The notes beneath the pieces are model-generated. The model had not been told where the DNA came from. It saw nothing but the letters and a program-made list of their open reading frames with translations, and ran no database searches. This document shows, piece after piece, positions 44,216-54,408 of a stretch of DNA of 64,000 bases. Position 1 is the stretch's first letter; the number at the start of each line of letters is the position of its first letter. The translations under genes were made by a program, and so were the position numbers. Origin of the DNA: Lineolata rhizophorae (taxonomy: Eukaryota > Ascomycota > Dothideomycetes > Lineolatales > Lineolataceae); contig MU001695.1 in NCBI GenBank assembly GCA_010093515.1, forward strand, positions 398,157-462,156, written 5' to 3'.

Positions 44216-47037
44216 CTAACCCTTCCCCCGCCCAACCCCCTCCCCTAACCCCGCGGGCGTCATTGGACTCGTCCCCAACGTCGAATCCGTCTCCGCCGCT
44301 CCCACCCCTCCTCCATCCAACCTCACCGCACCTCCCGCTCCCCTCGCCCCAACCGCGTCCCCCTCCTCATCAGCCCCGTCCATCCTCCCCAACGGACTCC
44401 TCGGCAGCGGCTCCCGCCTCAACCCCGCCTGCCGGCCCTTGCTCCCCGCGGTGGTCCCCGCGGCGGACCCCTGCTGTATCTGCCGCGGCGGCGGGGTGGG
44501 CCCCCTGCGCGCAACTCGGTCCGCCGTCGGCGACTCGGCCCAGCGCGACGGCGAGCGTGGCGGTGGCGGGGTGGACGCGAGACCGCCGCCGCGGCGGATC
44601 GAGGCGCGGCGCGAGCTGCCGCCGCCGCTCCCGCTCGAGGAGCCGGGGAAGCCGCCGTCGTGGGGGTCGAAGTAGTATGCGTCGTGGTCGCCGGGGTCAG
44701 GGTCGTGGTCATGGTCGAGGTCGATGTCGCGAGGGCCGCGGGGGCTCCGTGTTCCCGGGCCGGCGGCGCCGTCCTCGCCGCGCCGCTTGATGGGGCTTTC
44801 GTCGTAGGGGTCAAAGCCGACTTTGCGGCGGGCGTGGGCGCGCACGCGGCGGCGCAGGTCTGCGTCGGCGCCGGCGCCGACGGTGGCGCTCTCGGCGAGG
44901 AAGAAGTTGAGCAGCTCGTCGGTGATGGCGAGGTGGGAGGACTGCTGGAACTGCTGGAGGGCGGTGAGGCGGACGAGGAGCTCAAGGAGGGAGAGCGAGG
45001 TGCGGAGGGGAGGCAGGGTTGGGGCGATGGTATTGGGTGTGGAGGCGGAGAGGTTGGTGTTGGTGGATGTGGCAAGCTGGGTGTCGGGCGATGGGGAGGA
45101 TGGCCGCGGTTGGGGAGAGGATGTTGGCGAGGGGGTTACGGCGGGTGGAGATGAATGGGGGGAGAAGGGGTTGATGCGCAGGTGCGCAAAGGCGGACGCC
45201 AATGTCGACGTCTGTTCTCGGGATCCTGCACGGGACGAGCTAGGCTGTGATGGAGGGGAAGGTATGTTCGCGGCAACCGACGACGGCGAAGGCTCGTTTG
45301 CATCGAGCTCGCTGTCCGAATCTGGATCCTCGACGTACACTTCGAACGCGATCCATTCGGGATCCAGGTCCGGTGGCAGTCGCCACGGATCATGGTGGGG
45401 CGTATTCTCAGGCGGCTGAGCGTCATCTGGTGGAAGCGGAATGGAAGACTCTCGTCGAAACTGAGCCTCGATAGCCGCGGCGTCATCGTCCTCCTCGTGG
45501 TCCGACGGCGTATTATCACCCTCCTCATCCTCGGCATCCCACTCCTCCGGATGCTCGTCGTACCAGTCAGTCTCTTCAAGGTTCTGCTGCTCCATCATCC
45601 GCCGAGGAGGAATGGCGTTGACGTCCCTCTTGAACAAAAGCACGGGATTGTTCGTCTCTCCATCGGCGCCAATGTTCAAGATCTTACCTGTATCGGCGTA
45701 AAAGATCTTAGATATTTCGTGGATGGGTATGATCTCGCGGATTCCGGCTAGCGCAACGTCTTCAAATGAGCCTGGCTGCGGTTGGTCTTCGTCGTCAAAC
45801 GTGTGCACCCGATCGTCTTCCAGGTCCTCGATTATGAGCAGCTGATAAGCAAACTCGTAGGCTTTGCCCTCGGACGGCACCGAATTAGGCCCGTAGTTTT
45901 CATCATTCTCGGGAGCCCCACTTGCATTAGCGGCGGATTGTTGAGCGCCCGCTGCCGTGTTAGGCTGGGTTGGGTACTCATTTAATTTGTCGAGGGGCAC
46001 GCGGATTAGTTTCACTTTCGCCTTGTGAATCACTTCCTTCCACGTCGTTTCCCTAATAGTCTCGTCCTCGTGCGGCCGAAAAGCGTGCCCTGAGAAAAGC
46101 ATGTACATAGACAGCACGAATGGCGGGCCAATCTGCACAGACCCAGCTGCCGGCTCCATCGAGTACTGCGTGTCACCGGCCGTCAGGAACGTGCTTGCTT
46201 GCAGCAACCGCGACGGTGACACGCTCGAGGGAAGGGTCGTGCTTAGATTGACTCCCGAAGTCGTGATAGCCAAGTTGATTAGCGGAACAGCATCTTCAAT
46301 ACGAGTGAGCAGCTTTTTGATGTCGGCGATGATGAGCTTGAGCTCGAGATCTCGTTGAGTGATAGAACGGTTGTTAAGACGGCCTTTCCTTTGCAACTGC
46401 TCGTCAGACACGGCGCGCGCAAGGCGCACGCCAAGATTCTGGATGTCCCAGCGAATATTTTTGGTGAGGGTTACGGCAGATTCGAGAGAGGTATTGCCAC
46501 GTGCGGCGCTGGGTGAGATTAGGATTCTGTTTGGTGAAGTTCACGTGAAATAGCCGACTCACATGAGCTCGATCATATCGATTGCAGGAGAAATGATCTA
46601 ATTTCTTTTTAGTTTGAAGCCCACCAATTCCAGCACTATGCTGCCAGTACTCACTCTAATTTTGCTCTCGAGCCGTAATTGGAGGGCGGCTAGCTCTTCC
46701 TTGTCGTTTCCTTCGACGGACTGAGAATGGCCTAGTTAGAATCTCCGGGTTGGCTGATGACTGCACGTGAAGAGTGGCGCATACCTTGAGAAGTCTGGAG
46801 CACTGGCGAATGGCATAGCCACTCGTAATTGTGATACCCGACCGGATGGCATAATTCATCGCCTGCTGCGTGAACTGCAAGAAAAATGATATGTGAGCCA
46901 GGAGAAAACGGTTCGGAGGACAGAATGCAACCATAAAATTGTATAAAAGACAAGAGATTAAAGACGGACACGCGCGCAGGCATCGAAAGCATTCAACGTC
47001 GAAGCGTCCTTCCTACCTTGTTCAGGAGGACGTCCAT
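44216..47037 (-). CDS. YRB30: RanGTP-binding protein, Yrb30 family
   Basis: Five exons: 47037-47017, 46874-46785, 46720-46655, 46597-46563 and 46526-44216; 2523 nt, 840 aa. The spliced N-terminus reads MDVLLNK-FTQQAMNYAIRSG...RQCSRLLK-SVEGNDKEELAALQ...ESKIR-IISPAIDMIELI-ILISPSAARGN, all phases matching. The conserved body continues with SLESAVTLTKNIRWDIQNLG, SGHAFRPHEDETIRETTWKEV, KAYEFAYQLLI and the acidic TDWYDEHPEEWDAEDEE. Yeast Yrb30 is a fungal-specific RanGTP binder that blocks RanGAP action, linking it to nucleocytoplasmic transport. This version has a C-terminal extension of several hundred Ser/Pro/Arg-rich residues, making it roughly twice the yeast length. Exon 1 is 21 nt and exon 4 is 35 nt. 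It is divergent from SUP35. Confidence 0.83.
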
Positions 47038-47698
47038 GTTGACGATGGAGCGTAGAGTAAGAAACACGGTGCTCTTGTAGCAACTGGCGGGTGCGACACG
47101 AAGATGACAGCACACAGCAGATGGATAAAGAGAAAAATAGAAAGGGCCCGCCCAGCAAGGTAGAACACGCAGCCTAAAGCTACTGTTTAAAAGGCAAATG
47201 TCGTGACCGGGCGGAGCGTGGTGCCGCGGACGACCTGTTGGTGATGGACGAGAAAGAGGCGCGGGCAGAGAGCGGCGCAATGTGATTGGCCCTGTTCATC
47301 GCGTCGGCACGTGCACGCAGAGTCACTGGCAGCCAAACGCGCCAAACGAGCCAAACGGACCAAACGGGGTAAGAGGGCTGAGTCAGCAATTTGTCGCTGC
47401 CCCACCGCTCGTCGGGGCCTCTGACTCCCAGCACAGCCCTGTCGGTGCAATTTTACGCTTTTCTCTCGGCGCCATCACGACCGTACTCTCGGCCGCTCAC
47501 CTGCACAAAGCGCGCCCGAAAACGCTCACCGAGGCTAAAACAAAGTCACAAAAAAGATCGGCCGTCACCCCGCAACCCCGCTCCCCCCCGGTTGCGGCCT
47601 GAGCGCCCAACCTTTTTCTTTCAACTCGACCACTTTCGCCCCGCCCCCTCACACTCCCCCGCTCGCACCGCGACCGATTGCCGCAGCCAGCGCCCGCC
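47038..47698. promoter_or_regulatory. Divergent YRB30/SUP35 promoter with a 9-bp tandem repeat
   Basis: 661 bp between start codons. Four head-to-tail 9-mers (GCCAAACGC, GCCAAACGA, GCCAAACGG, ACCAAACGG) lie at 47332-47367, about 330 bp from the SUP35 ATG. They could be clustered factor-binding sites. A C-rich and pyrimidine-rich leader precedes SUP35. Confidence 0.5.
47332..47367. repeat. Four-copy (G/A)CCAAACGN tandem repeat
   Basis: Four consecutive 9-bp units differing only at the first or last base, in the YRB30/SUP35 divergent promoter. Confidence 0.75.
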
Positions 47699-50204
47699 AT
47701 GGCCGACCTCAACTCGTGGGAGGATGACAAGGACGCCCAGGATGACTCCCTCGCCCAACAAACGCAGCAATCCCTCAACTTCAGTCCTCAGGCCGGCGGG
47801 CCTAACCCGGCGGCGAGCGCCTTCCGCCCCGGCGCCAGCTCATTCCAACCGGGCGCTCAGTCGTTCCAGCCGCAGCAGTTCCAGCAATACGGCGGCTACG
47901 GGCAATTCCAGCAGTACGGCGGCTACGGGCAGCAGGGCGGCTACGGATACCAGCAGTACGGCGGCGGCGGGGGGCAGGGGGGTTACCCGCAGTACGGCGG
48001 GCAGGGAGGGTTCCCGCAGTACGGACAGCAGTATGGCGGGTACGGGCAGCAGCAATATGGAGGCTATGGGCAGCAGCAGCAGAGAGGAGGCGGGAGGCAG
48101 CAAGGCCAGGGTCAAGGCCAGCAGCAGCAGAGACAGGTTCCCGTGATCGCGAAACGACCCTCAGAGGGCGGCGACTCGACGCCCGCGTCTGAGAAGTCGG
48201 CAGCCCCGTCTGGGAAGTCGACGCCCGCGTCAGGCATGTCGACACCGAAGTCCGCAGACGCCAAGCCCGCACCGCAACAGCAGCAGCAGCAGCAGCAGCA
48301 GCAAAAGGCGAAGGTACTCTCCATCGGCGGCGACTCGAGCGCCAAAGTGGACACGGCCGGAAAGACCAAGGTTCTCACCCTGGGTGGCGACTCGCCCAAA
48401 CAAGATCCCAAGGCCTCCGGCGACCAGTCAACCGCTTCCGTGTCCACTTCCGGCAAGACAAAGGTGCTCAGCATCGGCTCGACCGGACCGTCACCGGCGC
48501 CGTCCGCAGCGAAAGAAAACGCCGACAAGGACGTGCCCGAGGCGGGATCCAAGGTTGCGGCCGCCAAAGCGATCGAGAAGACCGGCGAGCCGACACCGGG
48601 CTCGTCGGGCAAGGCCTCAGGCAAAACTTCACCCACCCCTTCGTCCGGACGGAGTTCGCCATCACGGGCGGAGCAGCGAGCTATGGCGCGCGAGGCGGAC
48701 GCCGTGGCCAAGGCACAGGAACAGGACGTGGACGAGGACACACTGGCGGAAATGTACGGCAAGGAGCACGTCAATGTCATCTTTCTGGGACACGTGGACG
48801 CAGGCAAGAGCACGCTGGGCGGCAGCATCTTGTATGCGACGGGCATGGTGGACGAGCGTACCATGGAGAAGTACAAGAAGGAGGCCAAGGACGCCGGCCG
48901 CGAGACATGGTACCTGTCGTGGGCGCTCGACCTCACTAAGGAGGAGCGCTCAAAGGGTAAGACGGTCGAGGTAGGCCGCGGCTTCTTCGAGACGGAAAAG
49001 CGGCGCTACACCATCCTGGACGCACCGGGCCACAAGACGTTTGTACCGAACATGATTGGCGGCGCGAGCCAGGCGGACATGGGAGTGCTGGTCATCTCGG
49101 CGCGGAAGGGCGAGTACGAGACCGGGTTCGAGAAGGGCGGGCAGACACGCGAGCACGCGGTGCTGGCCAAGACTCAGGGGGTCAACAAACTGGTGGTGGT
49201 GGTGAACAAGATGGACGACCCGACGGTGGAGTGGAGCGAGGATCGGTACAACGAGTGCATCAGCAAGTTGACGGGTTTCCTCAAGAGCATCGGATACAAT
49301 CCCAAGACGGGTGAGTGCATAGTTCATGAGCAGCGGCATGGCGAACATTGCTTTAGTTAACGCACGTCGACCTCAGATATTATCTTCATGCCCATCTCGG
49401 CGCAAACTACGCTCGGCATCAAAGACCGCATCCCCGACAGCGTCTGTCCCTGGTACTCGGGTCCGTCTCTGCTGGAGTACCTCGATAGCATGCAAACGCT
49501 GGAGCGCAAGGTCAACGCGCCCTTCATGATGCCCATCGCAGCCAAGTACCGCGACATGGGCACCATGATCGAGGGCAAGGTCGAGAGCGGCGTCATCAAG
49601 AAGGGCAACACGTACCTGATGATGCCGAACCGCGAATCCATTACCATCACGACGCTGTACGGGGAGACGGAGGACGAGATTCCGCACGCGACATGCGGCG
49701 ACCAGGTACGGGTGCGGATCCGCGGGTGCGAAGAGGAGGACATCATGCCGGGCTTCGTGCTGTGCTCGCCCAAGCGGCCGGTGCACTGCGTGTCGAGCTT
49801 CGAGGCGCAGATCGTGCTGCTGGAGCTCAAGTCGATTCTGTCGGCGGGATTCAACTGCGTGCTGCACGTGCACTCGGCGACGGAGGAGGTGACGTTCGCG
49901 GCGCTGCTGCACAAGCTGGAGAAGGGCACGGGGAGGAAGAGCAAGCGGCCGCCGGGGTTCGCGACGAAGGGCATGAGCATCATTGCCAGGCTTGAGGTCA
50001 TCGGCGGCGCTGGCAGCGTGTGCGTGGAGCGGTTCGAGGACTATCCGCAGCTGGGGAGGTTCACGTTGCGCGATCAGGTGAGTGGATGGGTTCCGGTGGG
50101 GTAATCGGAGGTCCGGAGGCGCAAGAAACTAACACGATTTGCAGGGTCAAACGATTGCGATTGGAAAGATCACGAAGCTGATCAAGGATCCAAATGCTGT
50201 CTAA
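47699..50204 (+). CDS. SUP35: Translation termination factor eRF3 (Sup35)
   Basis: Three exons, 47699-49310, 49377-50077 and 50145-50204 (790 aa). N domain (1-~150): acidic start, then three A-x-x-F-x-P units (~39-57) and Gln/Gly/Tyr-rich repeats of the QQYGGYG kind (~60-130), like the prion-forming repeats of yeast Sup35. M domain: charged, with a polyQ run of ~10 and three copies of a KVL(S/T)(I/L)G motif. GTPase domain from ~355: G1 GHVDAGKST, G3 DAPGH, G4 NKMD, then IIFMPISAQ after intron 1. Beta-barrel domains follow, including the terminal eRF1-binding part with PGFVLCSPKRPVHC and TIAIGKITKLIKD. With eRF1 it forms the cytoplasmic complex that releases peptides at stop codons. The ATG at 47699 lies in GCCATGGCC. 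An internal shadow ends the first long ORF in the intron. Confidence 0.95.
47870..48130 (+). repeat. Prion-like Q/G/Y oligopeptide repeats in SUP35
   Basis: Repeats of CAG-TAC-GGC-GGC-TAC-GGG type encode QYGGYG, QYGGQGG and PQYGQ units, about eight imperfect copies. Confidence 0.8.
48275..48304 (+). repeat. CAG microsatellite (polyQ) in SUP35 M domain
   Basis: CAA, eight CAG codons and CAA in frame, encoding about ten glutamines. Length is likely to vary between strains. Confidence 0.75.
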
Positions 50205-51479
50205 GTCAGGCGCGTGTGTTGAGCGCCATTCGGAGGAGGAGCACCGGGAAATGCCATCTTAAACAATGGCCGGTGTAAAATGGTGGGGATGGGGCTGGCA
50301 TGTGCAAGCTGGGGCCAATGGGCAGGGGTCTGGACCGTTGGGCTAGGAGGAGCTGCATTTGAACGGGATGGATTGCATGGTATCCGCGGCTGGGATTGGG
50401 GTAGGCATGGGAGCAGCTGTATCTCCCACCGGATGTTCGACTGAGACGGACGGGATGCATGGATGGGATGGGTCCTACATTTATTTCTCTCGGCGCTAGA
50501 CGTGTCTGTTATGTTCGGTACTCACGTAGAACGAGCCCCCTCTGGCAAGGCAAGATGAAGATAAAAGCGAGCACTTTCTTTTCTTTGTTCTTCATTTTTT
50601 CTTTTTCGTATTTTCAATATAACAGAGTGCAATGCATAGGCTGGAAGTATTTGGGGAGGTCTGCGATTGGACGAGATTGGAGAGTGGTGTCTATTGGGAA
50701 TTGTACTGATGGCGCAGAAGCACCCCGGACTTTGATGGTTGGCGTGGAGAGGATTCGGCGCACGTGGAATTTGCATGCTACGTAGATACGGGGTCTGCAC
50801 AGGGCTCGTTGCTTATGACGGCTGCCTATCGCGACGCCGCCAAGGCGCCGTCGTGGATCCGACTCGTTCGGCGCGAGACACGGAGTCATGCAGTCGGGGC
50901 CGGGCGCAGGAGCGTCGATCGCTCCCCGTGCGCGGACTCGCGGCTTGGTAAGCTACGGCCGAAACGACGTGACTCCTCCACCAGCTCGCGATCCTTCGTC
51001 CGCCCTCACGCACGTAGCAGGCTTAGGGCCCCCAAGGCACATGGCATCGCGCCCGCAACGCGCCGGTGCGCCGCGTCGCCTCATTTGGCTCAACCCCCTC
51101 TCTGCGCCCGGCTGGCCTATCCCGCGGGAGTGGTTGTCGCCCCCAATGGCTGGCCTGCGTGAGGAGGAGCGAGTCGGTCCGGGGTAGAAGGGTGAGAGCT
51201 CTTTCGCCGTCTCGGGCTCGTACCCGCCTTGGGAGAATGGGGGATGCAGCAACCTGGTCTTGGATTTCATGGTTGCATTTGAAGACTCGCACGGATATAA
51301 GGGAGGTGGGTATATAAAGGGATTGACCTCCTTCGATGACAGTGTCGTGCGTCCTTGCATTTCCTCCAGTCCGCTGCGTGCACTTGCAGTTCCACAGCAG
51401 CTCTTCGATACGGTGTAATTTTCCTTTCTTCTCTTCGTACCCTGTCTGCAGGCCCCTCTCTTTCCCGTCGCTTTCAAGG
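50205..51479. promoter_or_regulatory. SUP35 3' flank and promoter of the DUF2855 gene
   Basis: 1.3 kb without a recognised gene. It ends with a clear TATA box (see 51311-51318) and a pyrimidine-rich leader before the ATG. Confidence 0.45.
51311..51318 (+). promoter_or_regulatory. TATA box of the DUF2855 gene
   Basis: TATATAAA, 162 bp before the ATG at 51480. A strong TATA box is unusual among the housekeeping genes here and hints at regulated expression. Confidence 0.5.
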
Positions 51480-52706
51480 ATGTCCGTCAAGCTCCGCGTC
51501 TCCCGCGCTGGCGACCCGCGGGTCCGCGAATTCGTCCCTAACGCCATTGACGCCAACACGCCCGTCGCGCCCGGGTCCGCCCTCCTCAAGCTCGACCGCA
51601 TCGGGCTCACCACCAACAGCCTCACCTACATCGTGAACCGCGAGCTCGGCTTCCTGGACTTCTTCTCGGACCCCGCGGACAGCGAGTGGGGCCACAACCC
51701 GGTCTGGGGCGTCGCGACCGTCGTGCGCGCCAACGGCGTGCCCGGCCTCGAGCCCGGCGCCCGCCTCTTCGGCTACATGCCGGTGTGGTCCTACTTCGTC
51801 CTGAACCTCGAGCCGCGGGCGGACCCCAAGGCCGAAGCCGGCGCCGCCGCGCCGTCGGACGGCCTGCGCATCTTCCGCGAGACATCGCCGCACCGCGAGG
51901 CCATCGCCATCGGCGCCTTCCTCTACAACACGTACCTGACGGTGGCGCCGGCGGACGCGGCGGCGGCGGCGGCGGCCGACGACAGCGACGCGCGCCTCGT
52001 CAGCGACTCGACCGTCGCGTGCGCGGGGCTCTGCTTCGCGCGCGGGCCGCTGCGGCCGGCCGTCCTGGGCCCCGGCGCGACCGTCGTCGTCGCCTGCGCC
52101 AGCAGCCGCACCGCGCTGGGGCTGGCGTGGAGCCTGCGGCGGAGCCACGGCGGCGGCGGCGACGACGGCGGCGTGGGCACGCGCGTGGTCGGGCTGACGT
52201 CGGCGGGCCGCAACAGGGCGTTCGTGGAGGGCACCGGGCTGTACCCGGACGGCGTGCTTGCGTACGACGAGGTGGGCGAGAGGCTGCCGGCCGCGCTCGG
52301 CGCCGGCGACGGCAAGGTGTTCCTGGTCGACTTCTCGGGCCGCCTGGACGTCCTGGTCGAGGCGCAGGGCGCCGTCCCGGACGCCCGCCTCGCGGCCACG
52401 TTCATCGGCGGCAACGCGGCCTGGGAGCGGAACGCGGCGGTGGGCGCGGCCGGCGCCGCCGCCGGGCTGCGCGGCGAGGTGGGCAGGCTCAACACCACGG
52501 CCATATACCAGGCCTGGGTCGAGGAGGAGGGGACGTACACGGTCGCGCGCGAGAGGATGGCGGTGTGGAAGCGCATGGAGAAGGAGGTGTTTGGCGGGTT
52601 CGAGACGGTGAGGAGGAAGGGGACGGAGGGCTTCGAGGAGCTGTGGGGGATGCTGCTGGATGGGGAGGCGAGGCGGCCGTGGGTGGATTTGGTTTGCGAG
52701 TTCTAG
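51480..52706 (+). CDS. DUF2855 family protein
   Basis: Intronless, 408 aa from the ATG at 51480 (MSVKLRVSRAGDPRVREF). Typical family blocks are LLKLDRIGLTTNSLTYI, LGFLDFFSDP, WGHNPVWGVATVV and GARLFGYMPVWSYFVL, followed by HREAIAIGAFLYNTYL. The C-terminal half has a Rossmann-like look (VLGPGATVVVACASSRTALG, VVGLTSAGRNRAFVEG, GKVFLVDFSGR). The overall order recalls zinc-free medium-chain dehydrogenase/reductase proteins, but I see no catalytic signature, and no function is established for DUF2855. There is no signal peptide, so it is presumably cytosolic. An Ala-rich insert (~160) and very high GC are notable. A 359-codon plus-strand ORF in another frame is its shadow. The upstream TATA box suggests condition-dependent expression. 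Confidence 0.75.
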   Translation: MSVKLRVSRAGDPRVREFVPNAIDANTPVAPGSALLKLDRIGLTTNSLTYIVNRELGFLDFFSDPADSEWGHNPVWGVATVVRANGVPGLEPGARLFGYMPVWSYFVLNLEPRADPKAEAGAAAPSDGLRIFRETSPHREAIAIGAFLYNTYLTVAPADAAAAAAADDSDARLVSDSTVACAGLCFARGPLRPAVLGPGATVVVACASSRTALGLAWSLRRSHGGGGDDGGVGTRVVGLTSAGRNRAFVEGTGLYPDGVLAYDEVGERLPAALGAGDGKVFLVDFSGRLDVLVEAQGAVPDARLAATFIGGNAAWERNAAVGAAGAAAGLRGEVGRLNTTAIYQAWVEEEGTYTVARERMAVWKRMEKEVFGGFETVRRKGTEGFEELWGMLLDGEARRPWVDLVCEF

Positions 52707-53375
52707 GCCGGGCGAGGAGGACGGACGAGACAGTTGGTATGCGCTCGGGCTCTTTGGGTGCTTAGTTTCGTCGAATGAGGCGTGTTGGATCCCTCGAAGT
52801 CGCCGTCCGGGCTAGCAGTTCGAGGGATATCACGTGCCTCCAGCTGTGTGTGAAATACAGCGTTTGTTGTGCCTGGAAACAGCCAAAGGTGCTAGCATCG
52901 CCCCGTAGCTCCCTCATACTTCACGTGCTCCCAATATTATCTGCTCCGTCTCGTCTGATGGGTGAACTTCAACGTCACGTGCGGCGGGGGCGGGCGCGCT
53001 ACAATCTATGACACTGCATTCATCACTTTTACGATATCGATAGCGCCGGCGGCGCCTTGTCGCTTCCCGCTGAGCAGGATATAAAACGCGCGCCATCCGT
53101 CCACCTCTAGCTGTCAATGCGCCCAATCGGATACGTCCGACCGCTCCCCTCATTCTTGCCCGTGCAAATACTACTATGGTTGTTGCTGTTGCTCCCTGGC
53201 CGACGCGCTGCCGCCGCCGATGCTGACGGTCGCCGCGATCTGAGCTGATTTTTGCCCGTTCAAAGGCCGACTCCGGCCTCCTGCTTCTTCTTCCTTAATA
53301 TTGACTTTTTAGATTTCAATTTCCCTACTACGCCAGACGACTAGACGAACCCTCTACCAAGCAACTCCCCACACC
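52707..53375. promoter_or_regulatory. Intergenic, promoter of the SIS-domain gene
   Basis: 670 bp. TATAAAA at 53080-53086 lies about 290 bp before the ATG. No gene was recognised. Confidence 0.45.
53080..53086 (+). promoter_or_regulatory. Candidate TATA box
   Basis: TATAAAA about 290 bp upstream of the SIS-domain start codon, a plausible core promoter if the leader is long. Confidence 0.35.
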
Positions 53376-54408
53376 ATGGACCCGTCGAGCAAAAAGCGGG
53401 CCCTCTCCCCCGAAGGCGACGCCGCGCCTCCGACCGCATTACCGCCACGCCCCTCCACGACATCCCTACCCCCCTCTCCCCACGACACCAAGCGTCTCCG
53501 CACGGAGACCACGGCCAGAATCACGGCCTCAACCTCCCCATCCACCCTCCTCCTCACTCCTCCCTCGCTCCCCACCGACGCCGGCGACGACACGCCCCCT
53601 GACCCCTCCACCCGCACCGCCCTCCGCGTTCTCGTCGCCGAAGCCGCCGCGCTCGCCGCCGTCTCGCGCCTCTACGCCACGTCCCCTGGCGCGCGCTCCG
53701 CCCTGGCGCGCGCGGTCGAGGCGGTGGCAGCCACGCAGGGGCGCGTGGACGGTGGCTGTGGCGGACGAGGAGGAGGCAGGCTGGTGGTGTGCGGCGTGGG
53801 CAAGAGCGGGCTGGTGGGGCGCAAGACGGCGGCGACGATGAGGAGCCTGGGCGTGGGGTGCGGGTTCGTGCATGCCGGGGAGGCGGCGCACGGGGACTTG
53901 GGGGACGTGAGGGAGGTGAGTGCGTTGGTTCGATCTGCGTTGGGTTGAGGCGGGTTGAGCAGAGGGCGTGGGCGGGTTGCGGATGTGCGTCTAACCGGAG
54001 ACTTCGCGGCTTCCTGCGTAGAACGACGTCCTCCTCTTCATATCCTTCTCCGGCCGCACGCCCGAGCTCCTGTCCCTGATCCCGCACCTCCCTGCCTCCG
54101 TCCCCGTCCTCGCCCTCACCGCCCACACTGAGCCTTCGGCCTGCCCGCTGCTCGTCGCCGCCACGGCCGCCGCTCCCGCGCGCACGACCATTCTGCTCCC
54201 GGCGCCCATCTTAGAGCCCGAGGAGGTGGCGTTTGGCGTGGCGGCGCCGACGTGTAGCACTACGGTGGCGATGGCGGTCGGAGATGCGCTAGCGTTGGCG
54301 GTTGCGGAAAGGGTGTACGAGGGGAAGGAGGGGGCTGTGGCGGAGGCGTTTCGGCGGAATCATCCCGGTGGGGCGATTGGGAGTGTGAGTGGTGGTGGTG
54401 GGCGATGA
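53376..54408 (+). CDS. SIS-domain sugar-phosphate isomerase-like protein (KpsF/GutQ type)
   Basis: Two exons, 53376-53915 and 54022-54408 (308 aa); GTGAGT...CGTAG joins GDLGDVRE to NDVLLFISFSGRTPE. A Pro/Ser/Thr-rich, probably disordered, N-terminus of ~80 residues precedes one SIS domain: GVGKSGLVGRK (~140-150), FVHAGEAAHGDLGDV with two His, ISFSGRTPELL, PTCSTTVAMAVGDALA and NHPGGAIG. These match bacterial arabinose-5-phosphate isomerases (KdsD/GutQ), which make the Kdo precursor. Here the CBS pair found in bacteria is missing. Fungi have no lipopolysaccharide Kdo pathway, so the substrate is unclear. A second GTGAGT at 54385 and a TAG near 54438 could splice to an alternative end (IMDVELQAW..., stop ~54486), so the last residues are uncertain. 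Confidence 0.75.

Noticed and set aside
51686-52765. 359-codon plus-strand ORF overlapping DUF2855
   Set aside because: Arg/Gly-rich frame-shifted shadow of the conserved DUF2855 frame.
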